A DNA stretch of 33,600 nt, from NCBI GenBank assembly GCA_002239105.1, contig MPNQ01000035.1:1-33600 (forward strand). The letters are read 5' to 3'. The DNA comes from a marine group bacterium Sva0996 bin134 (GTDB lineage: Bacteria; Actinomycetota; Acidimicrobiia; Acidimicrobiales; Bin134). The position numbers and the translations under genes were made by a program. Shown in pieces: positions 11,162 to 19,006 of the stretch. Every line of letters begins with the position of its first letter. Positions within the stretch are counted from its first letter, which is position 1. Below the pieces are notes generated by a model. It was not told where the DNA came from. It ran no database searches and saw nothing but the letters and a program-made list of their open reading frames with translations.

Positions 11162-11179
11162 ATCAATGGGCTGTCTGGC

Positions 11180-11944
11180 TCAGCCGTCGTCTTCCACTCT
11201 GACGCCCGGGGAATCCTCGTTGAGGCTGTCGTCGAACTCAACCGGTCCTTCGGGCTGCGACAGGTTGGCCACCAGCGAAGGCGACACCACCACTAGGTCG
11301 TTGATGGTGAGAGGCAGCGGCACTACAGCATCACGGGGCGCCAAAGCAATGGTGAAGGCCTCGCCGTCGTTCTTGAAGCGGACATCGCCGAAATCCTCGT
11401 AGATCCGCTCATCGGGTTCAGCCTCCGCTGCGGTGAGGGCGTTGGACCAGCGCACGATCTGCATCACCGCCGGCTGCCCGTCGCATACCGCGTCCGCCGC
11501 GCTGATCACCCCGAACTCGGAGGCGGTAATGCCGTTCACGTCCATGGTGACGAACATCGACTCGAAGAACTTCGCCATGACGGCGTCTTCGCCCGCGGCG
11601 TTGGCCGTGAACGGGTGAATGTGGATCAGCCCGTCGGAATGGGAATGGATGCCTTCGGGGTCGTAGGGATAGCCCTGGCTGTTTGCCCGGCCCTCGAAGA
11701 CCGGCTGGAATGCGCCGCCCTCGCCGTCGGTGCAGTCCCAAACTCCATAGGCCGAGTGCCAGTGGTCGCTGAGACCGGGGCGGGATTCGGCGTCGCGCTG
11801 GGTGCGGGCTACGGCCACCACTGCGATGCCGATCACGATGATGAGCACCACCAGGGCAGGGAAGCCGATAATCCGACGCTGTTGTCCAGCGCCGCCCATC
11901 GACGCGGCCCGCGCCACCTTTTTAGAACCAGAGGCTCTTGCCAC
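11180..11944 (-). CDS. Membrane-anchored extracytoplasmic protein with a His-rich motif, function unknown
   Basis: A 254-residue protein with a basic N-terminus, one transmembrane segment (about 26-46) and an outside domain of about 205 residues. The outside part contains DHWHSAYGVWDC (near 60-71) and GIHSHSDGLIHIHPF (near 98-112), so six histidines lie close together with Cys71, suggesting metal binding; a second cysteine follows in ADAVCDGQP. The tail is acidic. I do not recognise a named family. The GTG at 11944 lies 8 bases after TAGCGT, a leaderless-type promoter, which favours it over an internal ATG at 11899. It is co-directional with manC 18 bases downstream and follows three glycosyltransferases, so a link to surface glycan is plausible but unproven. 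Confidence 0.75.
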   Translation of the reverse strand: MARASGSKKVARAASMGGAGQQRRIIGFPALVVLIIVIGIAVVAVARTQRDAESRPGLSDHWHSAYGVWDCTDGEGGAFQPVFEGRANSQGYPYDPEGIHSHSDGLIHIHPFTANAAGEDAVMAKFFESMFVTMDVNGITASEFGVISAADAVCDGQPAVMQIVRWSNALTAAEAEPDERIYEDFGDVRFKNDGEAFTIALAPRDAVVPLPLTINDLVVVSPSLVANLSQPEGPVEFDDSLNEDSPGVRVEDDG

Positions 11945-11952
11945 GGCTTACA

Positions 11953-11958
11953 ACGCTA
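11953..11958 (-). promoter_or_regulatory. Candidate -10 box of a leaderless promoter (His-rich protein)
   Basis: TAGCGT on the minus strand is followed by 8 bases and then GTG at 11944, inside the 59-base gap after the glycosyltransferase stop. It would allow this gene and manC to be transcribed apart from the three upstream glycosyltransferases. Confidence 0.35.
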
Positions 11959-12003
11959 CCCGGCCAGGGCTTACAACCCACACCTGTAGCCGGAGGCCGG
12001 CCG

Positions 12004-13254
12004 CTACTTCCCCACCAACTCTTGGAACAGCTCCAGATACCGGTCGGCCACCTGCTGAGGACCGATTGCGCTTTCGGCATAGGCCCGCCCACGGTGTCCC
12101 ATCCCAGCTAGACCATCGGGGTCGTCGGCCATCTCGGCCACTGCGGCGCAGAAGGCGTCGGCGTCGTCGGGTTCGACCGATCGCCCGGCCCCAGAGTCCA
12201 CCAGCAGCCGCTCCACCTCGCTGCCCCGGTCGACGCTGGCCAGCACCGGGCGGCCCGCGGCCAGCACCGAGTACACCTTGGAGGGCACGCTGGTGGAGCC
12301 GAGCCCGGCTCGCAGCAGCACCAGATGAAGGTCGGCCGCCGCCAGCACCTCTCCTAGGCGCTCCGGAGGCTGCCAGCCCATCAGGTGCAAGTTGTTCAGC
12401 CGCTCGGCCGCGTCGGCCACCGATGAGCGGGCCACGCCGTCGCCGTTGACCACGAAGTGCACGTCGGTCCTTCCCTGGACAGAGAATCGCTCCGCCGCCC
12501 CGATCACCAGCTCCAGGGGCTGAGAATGGCCCAAGTTGCCGGCGTACATCACCACCAGGACATCGCCGTCCAGCCCCAGTTCGGCCCGGTAGGGATTGTG
12601 CCGGTCAGACGGGGCGATGCGTCCCGCGTCGGCCGCGTTGGGGATCACCACCACCTTGCCCGGGTCGACGCCCGGATCCAGCTTGGCCCGCACGTTGTCG
12701 GCCATGCCCTCCGACAGCACGGTCACCGCCGCTGCCCTCCGGTACACCCAGCGCTCCAGCCGACTGGCCGCGGCCGCCACTCGGGCACTGCGCAAGACGC
12801 CGGTCTCCACCGCGGCGTCGGGGAACACGTCCTGCACGTTGAAAACCAGAGGCGCCCGCCCCCGCCAGGCGGCCGCCCATCCGGCGGCCCCCAGGGTGAG
12901 CGGGGGCGACATGGCGAACACCACATTGCAGCGGCCGGAGGCGGCCACGGCATCGGTACCCGCCAGGGCGGTAAACCCGGCGAAAGCCGCCGCCCGGGCC
13001 GCCAGCCGGCCCTTGTCGGCGGGGAACGGATGCCAACGCCGGATCCGGCCCCACGGCTCCCGCTGCGTGCGGACCAAGCGGCCCGACCATCCCTCGGCCA
13101 CGGAGTGGTCGCGGTACCACGGCAGGCTCGTGACGATCTCCACCCGGTGACCTCGGGCAATCCACTGCTCGCAGATGGCGGTCATCACCTCCCCGGTGGG
13201 GGCGGTGTCGGGCTCATAGTGCGGACACAGCACCAGGATCCTGAGCTTGTCCAT
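12004..13254 (-). CDS. Glycosyltransferase family 4, WcaI-like
   Basis: A 416-residue GT-B enzyme. The N-terminal half begins LRILVLCPHYEPDTAPTGEV and continues with GHRVEIVTSLPWY, the opening typical of WcaI-type glycosyltransferases of colanic-acid-like clusters; the C-terminal half has VVMYAGNLGHSQPLELVIGA and PSKVYSVLAAGRPVLASVD, the donor-binding region. It should be a cytoplasmic or membrane-peripheral retaining transferase adding one sugar to a lipid-linked glycan; the sugar is unknown, but GDP-mannose, GDP-rhamnose or GDP-fucose are made by neighbours. I use ATG 13254 rather than the upstream in-frame ATG at 13284 because the start then shares one base with the stop of the preceding gene (TGATG). 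Confidence 0.9.
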   Translation of the reverse strand: MDKLRILVLCPHYEPDTAPTGEVMTAICEQWIARGHRVEIVTSLPWYRDHSVAEGWSGRLVRTQREPWGRIRRWHPFPADKGRLAARAAAFAGFTALAGTDAVAASGRCNVVFAMSPPLTLGAAGWAAAWRGRAPLVFNVQDVFPDAAVETGVLRSARVAAAASRLERWVYRRAAAVTVLSEGMADNVRAKLDPGVDPGKVVVIPNAADAGRIAPSDRHNPYRAELGLDGDVLVVMYAGNLGHSQPLELVIGAAERFSVQGRTDVHFVVNGDGVARSSVADAAERLNNLHLMGWQPPERLGEVLAAADLHLVLLRAGLGSTSVPSKVYSVLAAGRPVLASVDRGSEVERLLVDSGAGRSVEPDDADAFCAAVAEMADDPDGLAGMGHRGRAYAESAIGPQQVADRYLELFQELVGK

Positions 13255-14393
13255 CAGCTGGCCACCTTGGTGTACAGATCGCACAGCCCCGCGGCGGGGT
13301 CGAGGGCGGCCAGCTCCCGCACCCGGGACTGGCCCGCTTCGATCAGCTCCCGGCGGGCATATTCATCTTGCGCCATTGCCCCTATGGCCTCGGCCCATGC
13401 GGCGTCGTCGTCGGGGTCCAACAAGCGCCCGCCCGAACCCACCACCTCGGGCAGCCCCCCAGCTTCGGCGGCCACCACCGGGCAGGCCCGGGCCATGGCC
13501 TCAGCCACCGGGAGGCCGTAGCCCTCATAGCGCGACGGAAACACCATGGCCACTGCCTGCCGAAACAGGCCGTCCAGCACCGCTGGGGGGATACGGCCCA
13601 GCCGGTGCCACCGGTCCCCCACTCCGAGCTTTGCGGCCAACTGGTCCAGCTTCTTGTCCTGGGGGCCCGGCCCCCCGGTGGCCACCAGCTCGATATCCAC
13701 CCCATCAGCAGCCAGCCGGCCCAGCGCCCGCAGCAGCACCTCGTGGTTCTTGTGGGGGTAGGCCACCGCCGGATACAGAACGAACGGGTGGGACAAGTCC
13801 GGCACCGCGGCAGCCAGCCGCATGTCGGAGGCAACCGAGGCGATGTCCATCGGCGCGGGCAGAACCGCCACCTTTTGGGGGTCGATTCCCAAGCGTTCTA
13901 CCAGGCGACTCCGACAGAACTCGCTTACCGTCACGATCGCATCGGCCCGGCGCACCGACCACGGCAGCATCGCCCTCAGGTACTGCCGTTTGATCAGGCT
14001 AAACCGCCGGGGATGGTCCAATGGCTGCAAGTCATGGACGGTCACCACCGCGGGGCGAATGCCCACGAAGGGCACAGTGCCCCCGAAATGGTGGACTGCA
14101 TCGACCCGGTGGCGACGGCACTGGGCGGCCAGCCAGGTGTTCTCGCTGAGCACTCTCGTCGGTCGGCGCTTTCCCACCGGCGATACCACCACCTCGTAGC
14201 GCTCAGCCAGCGACCGGTGAGCCCGGGCGAACCCCGGCGGGACGAACAGAACCAGCCGCACCGGTGCATCCGACGGGACCGCCGAGAGCATCCTGACCGC
14301 GTAGTCCTCGGACCCCCCCACCCTGCCCGACCGAAGCCACAGAAGGTTCACTCCCACTGTGATAATTGAGGTCTCCGAGGCTTTGGTGTCCAT
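13254..14393 (-). CDS. Glycosyltransferase family 4 (mannosyltransferase-like)
   Basis: A 379-residue GT-B protein. The acceptor half has VNLLWLRSGRVGGSEDYAVR and VTVHDLQPLDHP (near 117-128); the donor half has YPAVAYPHKNHEVLLRAL (near 207-224) and the EX7E motif PSRYEGYGLPVAEAMA (Glu290, Glu298). The wording is that of mannosyl-/rhamnosyltransferases using GDP- or dTDP-sugars. It shows the TGATG stop/start overlap with its neighbour on each side and is therefore the middle gene of a tightly coupled set of three. The substrate sugar is inferred only from nearby GDP-sugar genes. Confidence 0.9.
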   Translation of the reverse strand: MDTKASETSIITVGVNLLWLRSGRVGGSEDYAVRMLSAVPSDAPVRLVLFVPPGFARAHRSLAERYEVVVSPVGKRRPTRVLSENTWLAAQCRRHRVDAVHHFGGTVPFVGIRPAVVTVHDLQPLDHPRRFSLIKRQYLRAMLPWSVRRADAIVTVSEFCRSRLVERLGIDPQKVAVLPAPMDIASVASDMRLAAAVPDLSHPFVLYPAVAYPHKNHEVLLRALGRLAADGVDIELVATGGPGPQDKKLDQLAAKLGVGDRWHRLGRIPPAVLDGLFRQAVAMVFPSRYEGYGLPVAEAMARACPVVAAEAGGLPEVVGSGGRLLDPDDDAAWAEAIGAMAQDEYARRELIEAGQSRVRELAALDPAAGLCDLYTKVAS

Positions 14394-15523
14394 CAGCCAG
14401 CCAGCTCCCGGTAGACATCGACCAATCCCCCAGCAGTGCGCTCCCAGGTGAACTCGGCCAGCGCCCGCTCTCGGCCCTGTTTGCCCGCGCGAGCGGCGGC
14501 ATCGGGGTCATCGAGCAGCCCAGCCAGCGCGTCGGCGATCTGTGTGGGCTGGGTGGGATCCACTAGGACCCCGGCCGAGCCAGCCACCTCGGCGGTTGCC
14601 CCCGATGCTGATGTCACCACCGGCGCGCCCTGCACCATCGCCTCCAGCACGGGCAGGCCGAATCCCTCGGTCAGGCTCGGATAGCACACCACGCTGGCGG
14701 CCCTCATCAGAGCCCGCTTGTCGGTTTCGGATACAAACCCAAGCCGGCGGACCGGCTGCTCGGACGAGGCCAGAGCCCCGCCCAGGTTCGACTTCGATGC
14801 AGCCAGATCATTGTCGAGGTTCGACTTCCACCCCGCCGGGCCCACCAATACCAGCTCTTCAGCGGTTCGACCGAGCACTCGCCACGCCTCCAGCAACCCG
14901 GCCAGGTTCTTGCGGGGCTCGGCCGTGCCCACCCACAGCACAAACCTCTCAGCCAGGCCGAACTTCTGTCGCACCTCTTCGGCGACCTGCGTCGGCACCA
15001 TGTCGTCGTCTGTCCAGTAGGGAACGACCCGTAGCCTCTCGGCGGGAATCCCGGCCCTTGAGCAGTCATCCGCGGTGTGCTGCGACGGGCACACCACGAT
15101 GTCGGCGTCTTTTCGGGTCAGTTCCAGTGATTGAACGAAAAACCGCATACCCCGAGGCGTGAAGTGGTCGGGATGGCGCAGAAACGCCAAATCGTTGACC
15201 GTCACCGCCAGCGGCGCTGTTCGAGGGGGCACCGCCATGCCCGTGGCGTGGATCGCGTCCACCCGACCGGCCGCCCGCTGCACCGAGGGCCAGCGCAGCT
15301 TGTGCCAGCCCCAGTACAAGCCGGCTCGAGGCAGCCGCAACTGGGCCATCTCGATGCTCGGAGCGAACGGCTCCTCCGGCGGGTTCCGGTGCCAGGCCGA
15401 GATCCCCACCATCTCGGGCGGTGCTGTCAGGCGCCCCAGAGCGTCCACGCATCCGAGTGCCGCCGCGGCCGTCCCACCGGGCACCCGGTGCCAGCACTGC
15501 TCCAGCGTGATCGCCACTCTCAC
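14393..15523 (-). CDS. Glycosyltransferase family 4 with an internal 11-residue duplication
   Basis: A 376-residue GT-B protein. Features are HATGMAVPPR and VTVNDLAFLRHPDHF in the acceptor half, VLWVGTAEPRKNLAGLLEAW (near 196-215) and the EX7E motif TEGFGLPVLEAM (Glu287, Glu295) in the donor half. Residues 233-254 hold two copies of an 11-residue unit (KSNLDNDLAAS, KSNLGGALASS), a small insertion where relatives have a short loop. The open frame extends to 15826, but that part is antisense to fcl; the protein motif starts at VRVAITLEQC, so I place the start at GTG 15523 (a second GTG at 15517 is possible). It is the first gene of the coupled set of three and is divergent from fcl. Confidence 0.88.
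   Translation of the reverse strand: MRVAITLEQCWHRVPGGTAAAALGCVDALGRLTAPPEMVGISAWHRNPPEEPFAPSIEMAQLRLPRAGLYWGWHKLRWPSVQRAAGRVDAIHATGMAVPPRTAPLAVTVNDLAFLRHPDHFTPRGMRFFVQSLELTRKDADIVVCPSQHTADDCSRAGIPAERLRVVPYWTDDDMVPTQVAEEVRQKFGLAERFVLWVGTAEPRKNLAGLLEAWRVLGRTAEELVLVGPAGWKSNLDNDLAASKSNLGGALASSEQPVRRLGFVSETDKRALMRAASVVCYPSLTEGFGLPVLEAMVQGAPVVTSASGATAEVAGSAGVLVDPTQPTQIADALAGLLDDPDAAARAGKQGRERALAEFTWERTAGGLVDVYRELAG
14784..14828. repeat. 33-bp tandem duplication inside a glycosyltransferase gene
   Basis: The 12-mer AGGTTCGACTTC occurs at 14784-14795 and 14817-14828, exactly 33 bases apart, matching the 11-residue repeat in the protein. Confidence 0.8.
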
Positions 15524-15533
15524 TGCTCTGAGT

Positions 15534-15576
15534 CTGCCAGCCCCAGCCCCATGGAACGCTGCGGGCAGGCTGGCAG
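15534..15576. repeat. Inverted repeat in the divergent promoter region upstream of fcl
   Basis: Perfect 9-bp arms CTGCCAGCC (15534-15542) and GGCTGGCAG (15568-15576) with a 25-base spacer, between the divergent glycosyltransferase (start 15523) and fcl (start 15632). It could be a paired operator or a hairpin; no regulator is identified. Confidence 0.55.
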
Positions 15577-15617
15577 ATCTGTTGGCCTGCGACCCCCACT
15601 GGGTGCCAGGTATCCCG

Positions 15618-15623
15618 TAGTGT
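15618..15623 (+). promoter_or_regulatory. Candidate -10 box of a leaderless promoter (fcl)
   Basis: TAGTGT lies 8 bases before the fcl ATG at 15632. No Shine-Dalgarno sequence is seen between them. Confidence 0.4.
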
Positions 15624-15631
15624 GTAACCCG

Positions 15632-16609
15632 ATGAGCGGCTTCTGGGCGAGCAAGCGGGTCCTGATCACCGGCGGAACCGGCTTCTTGGGCCAATCGGTT
15701 TGCCGACTGCTCAACCAGCAAGAGCCCGCCCTGATGGTCGCCCCGTCCAGCGCCGACTACGACCTGCGCACCGCCGACGACGCCCAGAGGCTGCTGGCCG
15801 ACACCCAACCCGATGTCGTCATCCACCTGGCCGCCCGGGTGGGGGGCATCGGCGCCAACCTCGAGCGACCCGCCGACCTCTACCTCGACAACCTGCTCAT
15901 GGGCACCAACGTGATCGAGCAGTGCCGGCTGGCCGGAACCGACCGATTGGTGGTGGTGGGCACCATCTGCTCGTATCCCAAGTACACCAAGGTGCCGTTC
16001 TCAGAAGACTCCCTGTGGACCGGATACCCCGAGGAGACCAACGCCCCCTACGGAGTGGCCAAGCTGGCCCAGCTCGTGCAGCTCCAGGCCAACCGCGATC
16101 AGCACGGCCAGCAGGGCATCTACTTGATGCCCACCAACCTGTACGGGCCGGGTGACAAATTCCACCCATCGGTCTCCCACGTCATCCCCGCCCTCATCAA
16201 GAAGTGCGTGGATGCTGTCGAGGCCGGCCACGACAGCATCGAGGTGTGGGGCGCTGGCACAGCCAGCCGGGAGTTCCTCTACGTCGACGACGCGGCCCAG
16301 GGCATCCTGCTGGCCGCCGAGCACTACCGGGGTGCCGAGCCGGTGAATTTGGGGGCCAACCGGGAGATCCCCGTCAAAGAGCTGGTGGAGGATGTTGCCG
16401 AGGTCACAGGCTTTTCCGGCCGGATCGAGTGGGATTCCTCCCGTCCCGACGGCCAGCCCCGCCGCTGCGTTGATCCCAGCCGGGCCAAGAGGCTGTTCGG
16501 CTTCGAGGCCACCACCCCGTTCCCCGAAGGGCTGCGCCACACCTATCGGTGGTATCTGGCCAATCGTCAAGAAGCCGAGTCCCGGGGACTGTCGGACACC
16601 TCGGCGTAG
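15632..16609 (+). CDS. fcl: GDP-L-fucose synthase
   Basis: A 325-residue SDR enzyme that epimerises and reduces GDP-4-keto-6-deoxy-D-mannose (from Gmd) to GDP-L-fucose with NADPH. Motifs are GGTGFLG (residues 14-20), HLAARVGGIGANLERPADLY (near 65-84), a family signature, TICSYPK (near 111-117) and YGVAK (Tyr140, Lys144), plus PTNLYGPGDKFHP. Length matches the family (about 310-330). The ATG at 15632 begins MSGFWASKRVLITGG; the longer in-frame extension upstream is antisense to the glycosyltransferase. It stands alone between two minus-strand genes, and its last 43 bases overlap the 3' end of the convergent LCP gene. Confidence 0.95.
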   Translation: MSGFWASKRVLITGGTGFLGQSVCRLLNQQEPALMVAPSSADYDLRTADDAQRLLADTQPDVVIHLAARVGGIGANLERPADLYLDNLLMGTNVIEQCRLAGTDRLVVVGTICSYPKYTKVPFSEDSLWTGYPEETNAPYGVAKLAQLVQLQANRDQHGQQGIYLMPTNLYGPGDKFHPSVSHVIPALIKKCVDAVEAGHDSIEVWGAGTASREFLYVDDAAQGILLAAEHYRGAEPVNLGANREIPVKELVEDVAEVTGFSGRIEWDSSRPDGQPRRCVDPSRAKRLFGFEATTPFPEGLRHTYRWYLANRQEAESRGLSDTSA

Positions 16610-17928
16610 TCGGCGCCCACCACCATCTCAACATCGGCGCCGTCGATCTCAGCCACCAACTCCAACCCCGGGGCTGGCTCTATGTATCGGGCCAGCATCT
16701 CCGCTTCAGACCGAGAGGCCTCTGTGTGGCGAATGACAGTGCTGGCCACATCGAACCGGTCGGCGTTGCCCCGGCCCACTACTGAGAAACCGACCCCCTC
16801 TAGGGCATTCTCCACCTCGGCCACGGTGCCCGACAGGGTGCCGTTCAGCACCCGCACACGCACCCCGGCCAGGCTCTCGGCCTGAAAGAACTCCAAAACC
16901 GACCCGGCCTCACCTTCGACCAACAGCAGCACTTGCTTGCCGTCGATGGTGGCATCAACCACCGGGAGCCGGTACCGCTCGATCTGGTCTACTTGGAACG
17001 ACCGGAACTCATCTCCCAGGGAGACGAGCTGGCCCACCGTGATGAGGTTGTCGAGCGTGATGCTGGGGTTGTCGTCGTCCAACAACTCGTTGGCCACCCG
17101 CCTCAGGGTGAAGGGATTGCGGATACCCTTTTCCACCGCTCGCTTGAGGGTTGCGACCATGAAGTCCTGCTGGCGCTGGTTGCGCTCCAGGTCGTTCCAC
17201 ACGCCGAGCCGCACCCAGTCTTCGTCAATGGCCGGATTGCCTCCCTCTACCACCGTGAGCGGCCGGCGGGTCCGGACATAGGCCAGCGCGGTGTCGGGAT
17301 CAAGGGCGATCACCCCGGACTGCTCGATCCGCAATCCCAGCGAGTCGTCTCGGATCGGCTGGGCGATCTCCACCGGCACACCGCCAACCGCATCCACGAT
17401 CCGCAGGAATCCGGCAAAGTTGATCTCCACGTAGTGGTGGATGGGTACGCCCAGGTATTCCGACACCGTCTCGATCAGGGTGCCGGCCCCGCCGATACCC
17501 CTGGCGGCATTCACCCGCTCGCTCCACCCCTTGCCGGCAATCGGCACCCAGAGGTCTCGGGGAATCGACAGCATGGCCACCCGGTCGGCGTCGGGATCGA
17601 TGCGCACCAGTATCACCGAGTCGGTCAGCAGGGTGTTCACGTCCCGGTCGATGTGAATGGGGCTGTCGGGATCGATGCCGGCGGCATTGTCGATCCCCAC
17701 CAGCAAGAAGTTCAGGGCCTCCGAATCCCCCTGCTCCTCGAAGTCCAAAGACAGCCCAACCGAGACGCGGGGGATCTGGCTGATCTGCGACTTCACCATC
17801 GCCAGCCCGGCCGCCCCGCCCACCGCAGCCACGAACACCAGCAAGCCGGCCAGTACCACCAGCTGCTGTCCCCAGGTTCTCCTTCTTGCTCTGCGCCTGC
17901 GGCTCACCGGCCCCACCCAATATTCCAT
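16567..17928 (-). CDS. LytR-CpsA-Psr (LCP) family glycopolymer transferase with LytR_C domain
   Basis: A 453-residue membrane protein. It has a strongly basic N-terminus, one transmembrane helix (about 22-44), an extracytoplasmic LCP domain (about 70-260) and a LytR_C domain (from about 356, VRVLNGTLSGTVAEVENALE). LCP hallmarks are the conserved Asp103 in TDSVILVRI, IPRDLWVPI (Arg124, Asp125), the arginines of YVRTRR (near 219-222) and RNQRQQDF near 249-256. LCP enzymes move lipid-linked glycans to peptidoglycan or arabinogalactan, so this protein may attach the polysaccharide made by the window's glycosyltransferases; that link is inference. The stop end overlaps fcl by 43 bases. No clear promoter box lies close to the ATG at 17928. 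Confidence 0.93.
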   Translation of the reverse strand: MEYWVGPVSRRRRARRRTWGQQLVVLAGLLVFVAAVGGAAGLAMVKSQISQIPRVSVGLSLDFEEQGDSEALNFLLVGIDNAAGIDPDSPIHIDRDVNTLLTDSVILVRIDPDADRVAMLSIPRDLWVPIAGKGWSERVNAARGIGGAGTLIETVSEYLGVPIHHYVEINFAGFLRIVDAVGGVPVEIAQPIRDDSLGLRIEQSGVIALDPDTALAYVRTRRPLTVVEGGNPAIDEDWVRLGVWNDLERNQRQQDFMVATLKRAVEKGIRNPFTLRRVANELLDDDNPSITLDNLITVGQLVSLGDEFRSFQVDQIERYRLPVVDATIDGKQVLLLVEGEAGSVLEFFQAESLAGVRVRVLNGTLSGTVAEVENALEGVGFSVVGRGNADRFDVASTVIRHTEASRSEAEMLARYIEPAPGLELVAEIDGADVEMVVGADYAEVSDSPRDSAS

Positions 17929-17968
17929 TGCCGGTGACCGCGACTAATACCGCGTCCCATTCCCCGCC

Positions 17969-17982
17969 AGTGTAAGTACACT
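17969..17982. promoter_or_regulatory. Palindrome doubling as a candidate -10 box (pabB / LCP intergenic)
   Basis: Perfect 6-bp arms AGTGTA and TACACT around AG. On the plus strand TACACT (17977-17982) lies 7 bases before the pabB ATG at 17990, fitting a leaderless promoter; on the minus strand the same hexamer reads toward the LCP gene, 40 bases from its ATG. A regulator bound here could act on both genes. Confidence 0.4.
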
Positions 17983-17989
17983 GCACTCG

Positions 17990-19006
17990 ATGGAGGTGGC
18001 GGCAATTGCCGTGGTGGGACATCACCTGTGTTCCGAGCTGGCCGACGTCACCGACGATTTAGGCGCCTTGGAGTCGAGCGGGTTCTGGGCGGTGGCCATC
18101 GATTTCCACGGAAAGGCGGTGTGCGCCCGCTTCGAATCGGTTCGCCCCGCCCGTCCTTGGAAGGGGCGCCCCTGGAAGGGCGTTCCGGCCGACACCTGGA
18201 CCAGCTCGCTCGACCGAGACGGCTTCACGGCCGGGGTGTCGGCCATTCGGGAGATGATCGCCGCCGGAGACGTCTACCAGGTGAACCTCACCCGCCGCCT
18301 GAGCGCGCCGCTTATTGATCCCGACACCGACATCGCCGCCTTGGGAGCGGCACTGGCCGAGGGCAACCCCGCGCCCTACGCCGCCGTGCTGCGCCTGCCA
18401 AAACACGGCGTGCACATCGCCTCGGCCTCGCCCGAGAGGTTCTTGGTGCGCAACGGCGATTGGGTGGAGTCGTCGCCCATCAAGGGCACCGCGGCCTACC
18501 CGTCCGGGCTGACCCCCAAAGACCAGGCCGAGAATCTGATGATCGTCGACCTCGTCCGCAACGACCTTGGTCGGGTGTGCGACTACGGCACGGTGAGCGT
18601 GCCCGCACTGTTCTCCTTGGAGCATCACCCCGGCCTCGTGCACCTGGTGAGCACCGTTCGAGGGCGGCTGGCACCCGACTGCGGTTGGCCGGAGCTGATT
18701 GCCGCCACCTTCCCCCCCGGTTCGGTCACCGGCGCCCCCAAGCTGGCCGCGCTCGATGCCATCGCGTCCCTGGAACCGCAGCCCCGGGGGGTGTATTGCG
18801 GAGCAGTGGGGTGGGTGGACGCCGACCGTCAACAGGGCGATCTGAACGTGGCCATCCGCACGCTCTGGATCGAAGACGGACACCTGCACCTCGGCACTGG
18901 CGGGGGCATCACCTACGACAGCGATCCTGTGGACGAATGGCAGGAAACGGAGCTGAAAGCCAAGCGGCTCCTGGCCGTGGCCACCGGTGAGTACATCCCG
19001 ATATGA
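17990..19006 (+). CDS. pabB: Aminodeoxychorismate synthase component I
   Basis: A 338-residue chorismate-binding enzyme that makes 4-amino-4-deoxychorismate for p-aminobenzoate and folate. The catalytic core shows GDVYQVNLTRRL (near 93-104), SASPERFL (Glu149), SSPIKGTA with the PabB-type PIKGT lysine (Lys165; anthranilate synthases have PIAGT), LVRNDLGRV (near 188-196) and FPPGSVTGAPK (near 241-251). It is short: typical PabB has about 450 residues, and the N-terminal domain is reduced to about 70. A small duplication PWKGR/PWKGV sits at 56-65 (15-bp period near 18155). The glutaminase PabA is not in the window. It overlaps pabC as ATGA, giving a two-gene p-aminobenzoate operon. Confidence 0.92.
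   Translation: MEVAAIAVVGHHLCSELADVTDDLGALESSGFWAVAIDFHGKAVCARFESVRPARPWKGRPWKGVPADTWTSSLDRDGFTAGVSAIREMIAAGDVYQVNLTRRLSAPLIDPDTDIAALGAALAEGNPAPYAAVLRLPKHGVHIASASPERFLVRNGDWVESSPIKGTAAYPSGLTPKDQAENLMIVDLVRNDLGRVCDYGTVSVPALFSLEHHPGLVHLVSTVRGRLAPDCGWPELIAATFPPGSVTGAPKLAALDAIASLEPQPRGVYCGAVGWVDADRQQGDLNVAIRTLWIEDGHLHLGTGGGITYDSDPVDEWQETELKAKRLLAVATGEYIPI

Noticed and set aside
12457..14369. Plus-strand open frames (354 and 333 codons) opposite the GT4 genes
   Set aside because: Shadow frames of three overlapping glycosyltransferase genes on the minus strand.
15524..15826. N-terminal extension of the GT4 gene to 15826
   Set aside because: The extra part is antisense to fcl and lacks similarity to glycosyltransferases; the fold begins at VRVAITLEQ.
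16933..17937. 334-codon plus-strand open frame opposite the LCP gene
   Set aside because: The LCP domain with its conserved Arg/Asp residues is on the minus strand; the plus frame has no domain.
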